From NCBI GenBank assembly GCA_963665455.1, contig OY762279.1, forward strand, positions 5,270,001 to 5,334,000: 64,000 bases of DNA, given 5' to 3'. This document shows positions 27,760 to 36,931 of the stretch, one piece after another. A program made the translations under genes and the position numbers. Source of the stretch: VXNE01 sp963665455. GTDB taxonomy: Bacteria > Pseudomonadota > Gammaproteobacteria > Pseudomonadales > Azotimanducaceae. Within the stretch, counting starts at the first letter, position 1, and every line of letters starts with the position of its first letter. Under the pieces are notes generated by a model. The model did no database searches and was not told the origin of the DNA. It worked only from the letters and a program-made list of their open reading frames with translations.

Positions 27760-27783
27760 ACCTGCGCGAATCCAACGCCGCCG

Positions 27784-29715
27784 TCAGTCCGCCCCACCCG
27801 GCGCGTACCAGATGGGCGACGAGTAGGCGCGCTCCCGCGTCACCAAGGGAACGTGGTCCGGGATGTCCTCCAGCCCGAAACGCACCGCGTCGTACGCCGT
27901 CCATCGCGGCGTCGGAATCTCCAGCACGCGCACGTAGTAGAAGGCGTGCTCGTCCGGTCGGAACCCGGGATCGTGCCACACCGTCGAGAGCTCCGCCGCG
28001 CCGATGGTGTTCGCATAGAGGGCGCGGCGCACATCGACGGTGCTGCCCACATCGGGCAAGCGTCCGTCCGCGCCCGGCTCTCGTGCATCGGACCACGCCA
28101 CGTCGTGGACGCGTTCGTGCAGGGCCCCGTCCGCCGCCCGCCATCCCTTGACGATCTGCACGCGATCGAGGTTCGCGCCATCCGGATCCTTGAGCGCCCG
28201 GACGAGGAAGGTTGGAACACCGCCGCCCGGAACGCCCGTGAGTTCGCCGCCCATCGGCACGCCATCGCGGTAGCCGACGGTGGCCAGGTCCGTCCGCGCC
28301 GCGTCCGACGCATCGAACGACCAGCCCCCGAAGAAGCGCAGGACGATACGTGGCCCGGTCGTGGCATAGACCTCCCGGCGCCGCAGCCCGGCAAAGATCG
28401 CGGCACGGGTGTTCTCCGGTGCCCACACCGCGGCAAGGCCCGCCGCGCTCACCTGCCAACCCCTGGACGCCTGCTCCGCGAACAGGCGCTCCGCGCTGGG
28501 TTCCGACGCGCCACTTGAACCCCAGAAGTTATCTTCCGCCACCGAAGAAAGGGCGGTATGGGCGTCGGAGCTTCCGATCATGCCGAATTGGAACGGGTTG
28601 ATCCCCTTGCGCGCGAGCTGCCCGAGGCCGAGCTTCAGGGCGGACCGCGCGTATTCGTGGGTGACTTGTTCCGGCGGCTTGTCCGGCGAGGGCACCCGTC
28701 CGCCCCAGCCGTTCCAGGTCTCGAAATCCGCGAACGCGTCGTCCGGCGAGAGCCACGGATGGGTCTCGCTATCGCCCTTGTACTGCGTCACCTCGACCAC
28801 GGGCTCGAAGCGGGCGCGCGTTTCCATGCGCTCCGCCGTCAGCGGCCGTCCCCACGAGTCCGCGAGGGAGAACATCAGTCCGAACGTGAGGTTGCCGTTG
28901 TGTGGGATGGTGAGCACCGCGCCGCCCGTACGTGCCTCGTAGCGCGCCAGGTAGTCCCACAGCACCTCCGCGTGCACCGTATCGTTCGAGGTCAAGGGGA
29001 TGATCTGATTCGCGCGCTCCGCGCCGTCCCGGAAGAGCACCACCCGATGCACCGCGCCCAGCAGCGGCGTCCACTCGTACCCGATGAACGTGGTGAACCG
29101 GCCCGGTTCGTTGTAGCGGTCGGCGGCCGCAGTGATCATCTGCCACACCGAGCGCCTAAACCCCTCGTGCCGCACCGCGATCTGGTTCGGACGGTGCGTG
29201 GGCAGCAGCGGACCGGTGCGCAGCGCCTCGCCGTCGATCTCCGGGTTGCCGTCGAGCTGGGCGAAGGCCTCCGCCCAGAGCCGCCCCATCGTCGTCTCCC
29301 GGAACGCCGGGTCGCCTTCCCATGCGTCCCGGGCATAGGCCGCCCCCGCGTTGTTGCCGTGATCCGCGAGGACGACGAAGTCCAGCGGCCGCCGTAGCTG
29401 GGCGCGCTGGCCAGAGCTGCTCGTGACCGCCTCGCCCCGGGCGAACCGGTACGCATCGTCGAGTCCCAGCCGCGTTCCCGCGTAGAAGGCGTCCCCGGAG
29501 ATGGCGGTGTGGACGTGGGTGTCGCCCCAGTAGACCGTGTCCGGGAGGTCATCCAGGGAGGTGTCCCCTCCGCCTTGTTCGTCGACCGCCGCGACCCTGG
29601 CACCGGACCCCACGAGCAGCGCGGCGACAAGGAGCCGAGACACCCACATCCCAACGGATTGGGCGACCACCGAGGCACGCCTGGCCGTGCGCCTCACATC
29701 AACGCTGCGCTTCAT
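27784..29715 (-). CDS. DUF3604 protein, exported PHP-like metal hydrolase candidate
   Basis: A 643-residue protein with an N-terminal signal sequence (about residues 20-42: SVGMWVSRLLVAALLVGSGARV). The DUF3604 body has YWGDTHVHTAISGDAF (His-x-His metal motif) and LDFVVLADHGN, which recalls PHP-domain phosphoesterases, plus GSSDAHTALS near the C-terminal third. Enzymatic role is unproven for the family. The ATG at 29715 follows AAGGAG. It lies 40 bp after a small Arc-like gene on the same strand and may be cotranscribed with it. Confidence 0.8.
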   Translation of the reverse strand: MKRSVDVRRTARRASVVAQSVGMWVSRLLVAALLVGSGARVAAVDEQGGGDTSLDDLPDTVYWGDTHVHTAISGDAFYAGTRLGLDDAYRFARGEAVTSSSGQRAQLRRPLDFVVLADHGNNAGAAYARDAWEGDPAFRETTMGRLWAEAFAQLDGNPEIDGEALRTGPLLPTHRPNQIAVRHEGFRRSVWQMITAAADRYNEPGRFTTFIGYEWTPLLGAVHRVVLFRDGAERANQIIPLTSNDTVHAEVLWDYLARYEARTGGAVLTIPHNGNLTFGLMFSLADSWGRPLTAERMETRARFEPVVEVTQYKGDSETHPWLSPDDAFADFETWNGWGGRVPSPDKPPEQVTHEYARSALKLGLGQLARKGINPFQFGMIGSSDAHTALSSVAEDNFWGSSGASEPSAERLFAEQASRGWQVSAAGLAAVWAPENTRAAIFAGLRRREVYATTGPRIVLRFFGGWSFDASDAARTDLATVGYRDGVPMGGELTGVPGGGVPTFLVRALKDPDGANLDRVQIVKGWRAADGALHERVHDVAWSDAREPGADGRLPDVGSTVDVRRALYANTIGAAELSTVWHDPGFRPDEHAFYYVRVLEIPTPRWTAYDAVRFGLEDIPDHVPLVTRERAYSSPIWYAPGGAD

Positions 29716-29727
29716 CTATTGCATCTC

Positions 29728-29763
29728 CTTAACGCCGCTATCCGTCTTAACGCCGCTATCCGT
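29728..29763. repeat. Tandem 18-bp duplication
   Basis: CTTAACGCCGCTATCCGT occurs twice back to back (29728-29745 and 29746-29763). The second copy contains the stop codon of the Arc-like gene. Together they form most of the spacer to the DUF3604 gene, and the first bases (on the minus strand, TTAAGGAG) contribute its ribosome binding site. Probably a replication-slippage duplication. Confidence 0.85.
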
Positions 29764-30058
29764 CGAGCAGTTCGAGGAGCGCCTCGCGCTGCCGCTCCGA
29801 GAGCCGCCGGAACGCCCGGATCAGGGTGTTCTCCTGCGCCGAGAGGTCGCGCCGGAACGTGGTCTCGATGTGCGCGAAGAACGGCGGTTCGACGGCGGAC
29901 TCGGCCGCCTTCTGCGGTATGCCGCTCACGGACTGCTCGAGGCGCGCCACGATTTCCGAGTTCACACTCCTGCGATAGCGCCGCGCGGCTTCGGCGATGC
30001 GCTCGTGCAGGGCGACCGGCAGGCGCACCAGGAACCTGTGGACTGGTACTCTTGTCAT
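29756..30058 (-). CDS. Arc-family ribbon-helix-helix DNA-binding protein
   Basis: A 100-residue protein. The N-terminal MTRVPVHRFLVRLP strand followed by HERIAEAARRYRRSVNSEIVARLEQ split into two helices matches Arc-type RHH repressors (Arc/TraY). The C-terminal half is helical and charged with no recognised domain. The ATG at 30058 is preceded by GGGAAGGAAGG, a strong ribosome binding site. No toxin gene is adjacent, so it may be a solitary regulator, possibly of the DUF3604 gene downstream. Confidence 0.75.
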   Translation of the reverse strand: MTRVPVHRFLVRLPVALHERIAEAARRYRRSVNSEIVARLEQSVSGIPQKAAESAVEPPFFAHIETTFRRDLSAQENTLIRAFRRLSERQREALLELLDG

Positions 30059-30169
30059 CCTTCCTTCCCCGGGATGCATGTTGTCCCGGTTTGGGCCACG
30101 GGACAATGCCGCGGGACCGGCGCGGGACCGGCGAGCAAAGCACGACGACCGTGCTTCGAGGAACACTGC

Positions 30170-30841
30170 ATGTTGCGCGTTGAGGGCGTCGGCTTGCGCC
30201 GCGACGACGGCGGACGGTCCCGGCAGATTCTCGACGATGTGTTCCTGGAACTGGCACCGGGTCAGGTCGCCGCGGTCTGGGGACCGAGCGGCAGCGGCAA
30301 GACGACCCTCCTGAACCTCCTCGGCGGGCTACTCCGGCCCGACCGCGGCGCGATCCGCTTAACCGTCACGACCGGCCCGGACGCAGGCCTCGAACTGCCG
30401 GTACACGCCCTGCCGGACCGCGAGCGCCTGCGCTATCGGCGGCGCCACGTGGGCTTCGTCTTCCAATTCCTCAACCTGCTGCCGACGCTGACGGTGGAGG
30501 AGAACGTACTCCTGCCGCTGGAGCTGAACGCCCTGGAGGACCGTGCCGACGCGGCCTTGCGTCGACTGGACGCCCTAGGCGTGGGATCCGTTCGACACCG
30601 CTTCCCCGACGCGCTCTCCGGAGGCGAGCAGCAACGCGTCGCTATCGCGCGCGCCCTGGCACACGCCCCGGCTCTCGTGCTCGCCGATGAACCCACGGGC
30701 AATCTCGACGCCGGGAACGCGGAGCGCGTGGCCGACTGCCTGTGGGAACAGGCCCGCGACGCCGGTGCCGCCCTGGTGGTCGCGACGCACAACGAGCGCC
30801 TCGCGGAACGCGCCGACACCGTGATCAGGCTGCGGGAGTGA
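30170..30841 (+). CDS. ABC transporter ATP-binding protein (LolD/MacB type)
   Basis: A 223-residue ATPase. Walker A GPSGSGKTT (near residue 39), Q-loop FVFQFLNLLPTLT, signature LSGGEQQR, Walker B ALVLADEPTGNLD and the switch His in VATHNE are all intact. The LLPTLTVEENV segment is typical of the FtsX-permease-linked class. The ATG at 30170 follows GAGGAA. It is the first gene of an operon with the permease (7-bp gap) and an AttH-type lipoprotein. Confidence 0.93.
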   Translation: MLRVEGVGLRRDDGGRSRQILDDVFLELAPGQVAAVWGPSGSGKTTLLNLLGGLLRPDRGAIRLTVTTGPDAGLELPVHALPDRERLRYRRRHVGFVFQFLNLLPTLTVEENVLLPLELNALEDRADAALRRLDALGVGSVRHRFPDALSGGEQQRVAIARALAHAPALVLADEPTGNLDAGNAERVADCLWEQARDAGAALVVATHNERLAERADTVIRLRE

Positions 30842-30848
30842 ATGAGTC

Positions 30849-33230
30849 GTGCCCGCTATCGGCCTACTCATTCGCCATCAGCTTCGCTATCTGGCCCGGA
30901 CGCCCGCCGCCACGGCGGCACAGGTGTTCGGCACCGCCCTCGGCGTGGCCTCCCTCGTCGCGGTGCACCTCGTCAGCGAGCGCATCAAGGCGGAACTAGA
31001 CGCCAACGCGCCACGGGAAGTCACGCACCTCCTGCGCGGCGCGGCCCTGGACGAGGACGCCTACTTCGAGCTGCGCGCCCGGTGGCGGAGCGGACAGTTT
31101 CCGGACGTGGAGGCCATGGTGCCCGTCGTCGAGGGACACGCGTGGACGGCCGGGCGGCCGCGCCGCCTGTCCGGCATGGACCTCCTCGCGGATCGCCGCC
31201 CGGGGGAAACCGACACCAACGTCGATGGCGGCGGCGATGGCGATGCGATCACGGACCTCCTGACGCGTGACGCCGTGCTGGCCGGCGCCGCCCTGGGCTT
31301 CGAGCGCGGCGATGTCATCCGGCTAAACGACTTCGAGGTCTCCGTCGTCGGAACCTTCGGCACCACTGCCGATGGGTTCCTGGCAGACATCGCGACGGCG
31401 CGTCGGATTCTCGGGCGCGACGGCCCCACCGCGGTATGGCTCCGCACCGGCGCCGACGATCCTGTCCTCGAGCGATGGCTACCCGGCAGCACGGCGGGTT
31501 TCCGCCAGGCCGGGGCGCTACATCTCGGCGAGGGGTTGGTGGCGCGTCCGCTGGCGGAAGCCGAGCCGACGCGACGCTTCGCCCTCGCCCTGCTCTTCAA
31601 CCTGGGCGCGCTGGGGCTGCTCGCCCTGTTCGTGTCCACGTTCCTGATCTATCAGTCGGCACACGCGAACGTCACGCGCCGCGCCGCCAGCGATGCGCAA
31701 CTGGCCGCCCTCGGCGTGTCCCGCGGCACCCTGCGCACTCTATTCGTGGGCGAGGGAACCCTGCTCGGGCTCGCGGGCGCCGGCCTCGGCGTCTGCGCCG
31801 GTTGGGCGCTCGCGGTCGTCCTCATGCCCGCCCCGACGCCCTCGTCGAACGGTGTTTCGCTATCCGCCGTCGCCATCGCAAAGGGGGGCATCGGCGGCAT
31901 CTCGGTCGCCGCGTTCGGGGCGCTCGCCGCTTCGCGCCAGTCCGCCAAGCCCAACCTGCGTCTCGCCTGGGCGGCCGGCGCCGCAGTGCTGCTGCTCGCG
32001 TCCGTGGCCTCCGACACTCTGGCCGCCTCCTTCGGCATCGTGCTCGCGCTCTGCCTCTTGCAGGTCGCGGTGCTCGTGCCCGGGACCGGCACGTTCCTCG
32101 CAAGGCTCCTCGCGCGGGGGCAAAGACGCATCGCCATCACCCGCAGGGCCGCCATGCGCTCGGCGACTGGCCAGCTTGCCGAGGTCCACGTCGCGGTCGG
32201 CGCCTTGTCCGTGGCCGTCGCCGCCGCCATCGGCATCGGCGTCATGGTCGAGAGCTTCCGGCAAGATTTCGTCGGGATGCTGGAACAACGACTCTGGGAC
32301 GGCATTCAGGTGGAGACGACCGCAACGCTGCCCGGCGTGCCGGCGTCCCTCGACGACCTGCGTGCCTCCCCCGGCGTGGTGGACGTGAGGGCGTATGCCC
32401 GCGCACCCGTGACGATCAACGGCCTCTCCGCCAACGTCCTGCTCACGCGCGGGGACATCGCCGAGGCCCGCCGCTACGGCTACGGCGCCCCGTTCCAGGA
32501 CGCCATCCTTTTGAACGAGGCCGGGGCCAGAACCTTGGCTGCCGGTCCCGGCGACGCGGTGCGGGTCGCGGGCGGACGTGGCGCGAGGATGATGCGGGTC
32601 GTCCACGTGTTCCGGGACTACGGCGTCCCCGGGCCCCGGATCGTCGCCGCCGTCGATCATGTTCAGCCCATCCTCGAGGGGATCGCCTACGATAGCTTCT
32701 CCGTCCGCACCGGCGAAGGCCGCGCGACCGCGCCCCTGAAGGCCGACCTCGAGGCGCGTTTCCCCACCGCGGAGATCCGCGACCAGAGCGAAATCCGACG
32801 GCGCGCGCTGGACGTGTTCGACCGGACCTTCCTGATCGCGTCGCAACTCACCCTGATCGCGCTCCTCGTCGCGGTGGCGGGCCTCTACAACGCGCTGTCC
32901 GAACTTCAAGCACGCCGTCGGGGCGAGAACCGGCTGCTCTACACGTTGGGCGTCGGCCGGGGACGCATCGCCTCGCTCGCGATGCAGCAGAACGCCCTGA
33001 TCGGCCTCGCCGCGGCCGTCCTCGGCATCCCGCTCGGCCTCGCGATCGCATGGGTGCTGTGCACTGAAGTGAATCCCCGGGCCTTCGGCTGGTCCATCCC
33101 CTGGACGCCCGGGCTGGCGAACGTGCTGCCCCCGGTCTCCCTAGGCGTCGCCGCAGCCCTCCTTGCTGGGCTCGGACCGACATGGGTCGCCGCGCGCACG
33201 GTCACCGGAGCCGCGCAGCATGAAGCATAG
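30849..33230 (+). CDS. ABC transporter permease with two FtsX domains
   Basis: A 793-residue inner-membrane protein starting with GTG. An N-terminal TM (TAAQVFGTALGVASLVAVHL) precedes a large periplasmic domain (about 45-240). Then come TM clusters near 255-400, a second periplasmic domain, and a final group of TMs ending GVAAALLAGLGPTWVAA. This duplicated FtsX layout is that of mechanotransmission or lipoprotein/lipid exporters. With the ATPase and AttH-like lipoprotein it forms an AttEFGH-like system. It overlaps the lipoprotein gene by 11 bp. The cargo is unknown. Confidence 0.85.
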   Translation: MPAIGLLIRHQLRYLARTPAATAAQVFGTALGVASLVAVHLVSERIKAELDANAPREVTHLLRGAALDEDAYFELRARWRSGQFPDVEAMVPVVEGHAWTAGRPRRLSGMDLLADRRPGETDTNVDGGGDGDAITDLLTRDAVLAGAALGFERGDVIRLNDFEVSVVGTFGTTADGFLADIATARRILGRDGPTAVWLRTGADDPVLERWLPGSTAGFRQAGALHLGEGLVARPLAEAEPTRRFALALLFNLGALGLLALFVSTFLIYQSAHANVTRRAASDAQLAALGVSRGTLRTLFVGEGTLLGLAGAGLGVCAGWALAVVLMPAPTPSSNGVSLSAVAIAKGGIGGISVAAFGALAASRQSAKPNLRLAWAAGAAVLLLASVASDTLAASFGIVLALCLLQVAVLVPGTGTFLARLLARGQRRIAITRRAAMRSATGQLAEVHVAVGALSVAVAAAIGIGVMVESFRQDFVGMLEQRLWDGIQVETTATLPGVPASLDDLRASPGVVDVRAYARAPVTINGLSANVLLTRGDIAEARRYGYGAPFQDAILLNEAGARTLAAGPGDAVRVAGGRGARMMRVVHVFRDYGVPGPRIVAAVDHVQPILEGIAYDSFSVRTGEGRATAPLKADLEARFPTAEIRDQSEIRRRALDVFDRTFLIASQLTLIALLVAVAGLYNALSELQARRRGENRLLYTLGVGRGRIASLAMQQNALIGLAAAVLGIPLGLAIAWVLCTEVNPRAFGWSIPWTPGLANVLPPVSLGVAAALLAGLGPTWVAARTVTGAAQHEA

Positions 33231-34335
33231 ACAGACACCGGCGCTGGCCGTTGCCGCCGCCTTGCTTCTGGTGGCCTGTAGCGACTCCGCGCCCGAGCCA
33301 TCCGCCGCCGGTCTCCGCTTGGCCGACGTGCTCGGGGACTCCCGGGCGGCGGGATTCCGGTTCGCCGACCGTGTGGTGCCGTTGCGCTTCCCGGACGACC
33401 ACGGCCCTCATCCAGCCTTTCGCAGCGAATGGTGGTACCTGACCGTCGCGCTGCGCTCGCCGGCCGGCGAGGAGTTCGGCGTGCAGTTCACGCTCTTCCG
33501 CCAAGCGCTGCGGCCGGCCGGTCCACAAGCGCCGGAGGACGCTTGGCGTTCGGGACAGGTCTATCTGGGACACCTGGGCGTCACGGATGTTGATGGCGGA
33601 CGCCACTACGAAGCCGAACGCCTCGCACGCGGCCATCCCCGTCTCGCCGGCGCGGTCGCGGCCCCGTTTGCAGCCTGGATCGAAGGCTGGCGGCTCGCGT
33701 CCGAAGGCCCGTCGTTCCTGCCGCTCCGGCTAACCGGTACCACCGGCGAGTTCGACGTCGACCTCGTGTTCACCGATGGACGGCCTCCCACGCCCCAGGG
33801 AGACCGGGGCCTGTCGCCGAAAGGCCCCAACCAAGCGTCCTACTACTACTCCATCCCCCGCATGACCGCCACGGGCACGCTGCGCCTGCCGGGCGGCACC
33901 GTCCCGGTCTCGGGCCTCGGCTGGATCGACCGCGAATGGAGCACGAGCGTGCTCGCCGACACCTACGCCGGCTGGGACTGGTTCGCACTGCATCTCGACG
34001 ACGGCCGCGACCTGATGGTCTTCCAGCTTCGCCGCCGGGACGGACGCCCCGACGAGCACGACCAGGGCCTGCTGATCGACGCCGAGGGGCCACGGCCCCT
34101 GGACGCCGACGACTTCTCCCTTGCCGTGGAGCGTCAGTGGCGGGACCGGCGGAGCGTGCGGTGGCCGGTCCGCTGGCGACTCCGGATCGGGGGCGATACG
34201 CTGCTCGTGGAGGCCGCCCTCGACGATCAGGTCATGGACACGTCCATACGCTACTGGGAGGGCCTGGTGCGCGTACACACCCTTGAAGGAGAGCGCGTCG
34301 GCAGCGGCTACGTGGAGTTGACGGGATACCGATGA
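33220..34335 (+). CDS. AttH/CrtC-like (lipocalin-like) lipoprotein
   Basis: A 371-residue predicted lipoprotein. A short charged N-terminus and hydrophobic core end in LLLVACSD, a good lipobox. The mature part has LRFPDDHGPHPAFRSEWWYLT, TLFRQALRP, NQASYYYSIPRMTATGTL and GLGWIDREWST, the hallmark blocks of the AttH/carotenoid 1,2-hydratase-like family (PF07143). No carotenoid genes are nearby, so a role as periplasmic partner of the ABC exporter is more likely. The ATG at 33220 lies inside the permease gene. Its TGA overlaps the Nudix ATG. Confidence 0.85.
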   Translation: MKHRQTPALAVAAALLLVACSDSAPEPSAAGLRLADVLGDSRAAGFRFADRVVPLRFPDDHGPHPAFRSEWWYLTVALRSPAGEEFGVQFTLFRQALRPAGPQAPEDAWRSGQVYLGHLGVTDVDGGRHYEAERLARGHPRLAGAVAAPFAAWIEGWRLASEGPSFLPLRLTGTTGEFDVDLVFTDGRPPTPQGDRGLSPKGPNQASYYYSIPRMTATGTLRLPGGTVPVSGLGWIDREWSTSVLADTYAGWDWFALHLDDGRDLMVFQLRRRDGRPDEHDQGLLIDAEGPRPLDADDFSLAVERQWRDRRSVRWPVRWRLRIGGDTLLVEAALDDQVMDTSIRYWEGLVRVHTLEGERVGSGYVELTGYR

Positions 34336-34967
34336 AGGACAAGCACACGGACGAAGCGGGCGGCGACCGCACGACCGCCCCGCCGGCGCTGGATCCCCTG
34401 GTCTGGGACCGCGTGTCCACCGAACGGGGACCGGACCTGGGTCTCTTGCAGGTGCGCTACGACTGGATGCGGCATCCGTCGGGCGCCCGCACGCTGAAGC
34501 GGCTCGTGCTCGAGTCCGTGGACTGGGTGAACTGCGTGGCGCTCACGGAGTCCGGCCATTCCGTGATGGTCGAGCAGTTCCGCTTCGGCCTGGGCGCCTG
34601 CACCCTGGAGACCCCCGGTGGCATGGTCGACCCCGGCGAGACGCCCTTGGCCGCGGCCCAGCGCGAGTTGCTGGAGGAGACGGGGTACGGGGGCGGCACC
34701 TGGCGGAGTCTCGGCTCCGTCGAACCGAACCCGGCCATTCACCCGCATCTCTGCCATCACTTCCTCGCGGAAGGGGTGGAGCGCGTCGGTGCGCCCAACC
34801 CCGGGCTCGGCGAGGCGATTCGTGTGCGGCTGGCGACCCTCGACGAGATCCGCGCAGCGATGCAGGACGGTCGTCTGCGCCACGTCCTCGCGCTGTCCGC
34901 CCTGAGCCGCGTCTTCGACCTGTTCGGCCCGTTCGACCGGGGCGGAACTGGAAATAGTGGGCGCTGA
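34332..34967 (+). CDS. Nudix hydrolase
   Basis: A 211-residue protein of the ADP-ribose/ADP-sugar pyrophosphatase-like type. A complete Nudix box GxxxxxExxxxxxxREUxEExGU spans residues 97-119, with E103 and RELLEETG. The ATG overlaps the previous stop (ATGA), tying it to the ABC operon. A functional link to the transporter is not obvious. The substrate is probably a nucleoside diphosphate derivative, by family only. Confidence 0.88.
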   Translation: MKDKHTDEAGGDRTTAPPALDPLVWDRVSTERGPDLGLLQVRYDWMRHPSGARTLKRLVLESVDWVNCVALTESGHSVMVEQFRFGLGACTLETPGGMVDPGETPLAAAQRELLEETGYGGGTWRSLGSVEPNPAIHPHLCHHFLAEGVERVGAPNPGLGEAIRVRLATLDEIRAAMQDGRLRHVLALSALSRVFDLFGPFDRGGTGNSGR

Positions 34968-35005
34968 CGAGTACCGTGCCCGCTGACTGATCGTAGCCGC
35001 CGAGC

Positions 35006-36913
35006 ATGCAAGAGCCCCTTCGCGACCGCCTCCCGGCCGTTCCCCTCGCCGCCTTGGTGGAACTCCTACCGGGCATGGACCCCGAGGCCAACGCTGCCGA
35101 AGGCCCAAGCGGGGCGTCGCAGGGGCTGCATCGGTTGCTCATCGACAACGCGCCGCATCTAGTCTGCGTGCTCGACCGCAACGGGCTGTTCCGCTTCCTG
35201 AACGCGACCGTTCGGCAACTGCTCGGGCATGATCCCGATGCCCTGATCGGCCGGCCCTACGCGGATCTGGTCGATGGCGAGGACCTCGAAATCGCCCGCA
35301 ACCTCTTCGACGAGCGACGCGCCGGCACCGGCGATGTCCGCCGCGCCGAACTGCGCCTCCGCCGGCATCCGAAGGGCGCGGGTCCCCGGCCGCAGCAGTC
35401 CACCGCGCTGTGGGCGGACGTCACCGCGACCCGCCTGCGCACCGCCGAAGGCGCGTTTGCCGGGGCCCATGTCGTCGCGCGGGACATCTCCGAGGACCGG
35501 GCGAACCGCCAGGCTGCGGACTTTCAGGCCTACCACGACATCCTCACCCACCTCCCCAACCGCACCCTGCTCGAGGACCGGCTGGAGGTGGCCCTCGAAC
35601 AGGCCGGACGCAAGCGCGGCCCCACGGTGGTCTTCCTCGATCTCGACCGCTTCAAGGCCGTGAACGACAAGTTCGGCCACGCGATGGGCGACCGCCTCCT
35701 GCAAGCGGTCGCGAAACGGCTCCAGGAGTGCCTGCAACGGGGGGATACCTTGTCCCGCTTCGGTGGAGACGAATTCGTCGTGCTGTTGCCGAGCGTCCAC
35801 ACCCGCCGCCAGGCTGCGGCGGCGGCGGGCCGGTTGCTGGAGGGGCTGCGGTCACCGTTCGTCGTGGACGGGAACGAACTGGACGTTGCCGCAAGCGCCG
35901 GCATCGCGCTCTACCCACTCGCGGGCAACACGGCCCGGGCGATGATCCAGAACGCCGACATGGCCATGTACCACGCCAAGGGATCGGGCGGCGGCAGCTT
36001 CGAGTTCTTCGAAGGGGGCATGAACCTCAAGTTCTCGACGCGGTTGGCCGCCGAGCGGGACCTGCGCGGTGCCCTGGCCGCGGGCGAAATCGAGGTCTAC
36101 TACCAGCCACGCGTCGATCTCGGCACCGGCGCGATCACGGGCGTAGAGGCGCTCGCCCGGTGGCGGCATCCCGAGCGTGGCCTCGTCGATGCCAACGACT
36201 TCCTCCCGGTGGCCGAGGAGGCGGGGCTCATCGCGGAGATCGACGAGTGGGTGCAGCGCCAAGCCTTCGACCGCGTGGCCAAGTGGCGCGCCGACGGCCA
36301 CCTCGACTGCCGCCTGTCGGTGAACGCCTCCACCCAGCAACTCGACGGGGCCGAGTTCGTGCGCCGCTTCGGCGAGGCCATCGTCGCCGCCGGCCTGCCC
36401 CCCGACGCGGTCACCATCGAGATCACCGAGAACGCCCTAATGCACGACGTGGAGCTCGTGGTGCCGAAGCTCCGCCACCTGCGCCGCCTGGGCGTGCGCG
36501 TCGCCATCGACAACTTCGGCACCGGCTACTCGTCCCTCGACCATTTGCGGCGCCTGCCCGTCGACGCCCTCAAGATCGACCGAGGCTTCGTGGAGGAGGT
36601 GCGCGGGAACGCCCGGGACACCCGCGCCCTCGACGCCATCGCCGGCATGGCGCGGGGGCTCACGCTCGATCTCCTGGCGGACGGCATCGAGAGTGCGGGA
36701 CAACTCGACTACTTGCGGACGCTCGGCTGCAAGGAAGGCCAGGGCTTCGTCTTCGACGAGCCCACGACCGCGGATGGCATGACGGAACTGCTCGCGGCGA
36801 GTCCCTACCGGGACCGGCACCCGCCGGCCACGACACCGAGTCCGCGGGCCGCGAAACCGCTACCTTCAAGCACCCGCGTGGCGTATAGTCCGCGCCCCTA
36901 TCAGGAGGGGTAG
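35006..36913 (+). CDS. PAS-GGDEF-EAL cyclic-di-GMP protein
   Basis: A 635-residue soluble signalling protein: PAS at about 40-165, GGDEF at about 170-335 (GGDEF at 253-257, catalytically intact, no RxxD I-site five residues before it) and EAL at about 345-605 (EAL at 381-383, VNAS, EITEN, ALKID). The usual DDFGTG metal motif reads DNFGTG (Asp502, Asn503) and the EGVE loop reads DGIE. Phosphodiesterase activity may therefore be weak or lost while cyclase activity is kept. No TM segment is seen. It starts 38 bp after the Nudix gene with an ATG at 35006. Confidence 0.92.
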   Translation: MQEPLRDRLPAVPLAALVELLPGMDPEANAAEGPSGASQGLHRLLIDNAPHLVCVLDRNGLFRFLNATVRQLLGHDPDALIGRPYADLVDGEDLEIARNLFDERRAGTGDVRRAELRLRRHPKGAGPRPQQSTALWADVTATRLRTAEGAFAGAHVVARDISEDRANRQAADFQAYHDILTHLPNRTLLEDRLEVALEQAGRKRGPTVVFLDLDRFKAVNDKFGHAMGDRLLQAVAKRLQECLQRGDTLSRFGGDEFVVLLPSVHTRRQAAAAAGRLLEGLRSPFVVDGNELDVAASAGIALYPLAGNTARAMIQNADMAMYHAKGSGGGSFEFFEGGMNLKFSTRLAAERDLRGALAAGEIEVYYQPRVDLGTGAITGVEALARWRHPERGLVDANDFLPVAEEAGLIAEIDEWVQRQAFDRVAKWRADGHLDCRLSVNASTQQLDGAEFVRRFGEAIVAAGLPPDAVTIEITENALMHDVELVVPKLRHLRRLGVRVAIDNFGTGYSSLDHLRRLPVDALKIDRGFVEEVRGNARDTRALDAIAGMARGLTLDLLADGIESAGQLDYLRTLGCKEGQGFVFDEPTTADGMTELLAASPYRDRHPPATTPSPRAAKPLPSSTRVAYSPRPYQEG

Positions 36914-36931
36914 TCCCCGGCGAGCAGCGGG

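Noticed and set aside
27760..27783. tmRNA (ssrA) next to smpB
   Set aside because: Only 24 bp separate smpB from the next gene, and no tmRNA-like ends or tag sequence were seen.
36914..36931. SAM riboswitch before the Cys/Met PLP enzyme gene
   Set aside because: The gap is 18 bp and cannot hold one; the upstream 300 bp are coding for the GGDEF-EAL protein.
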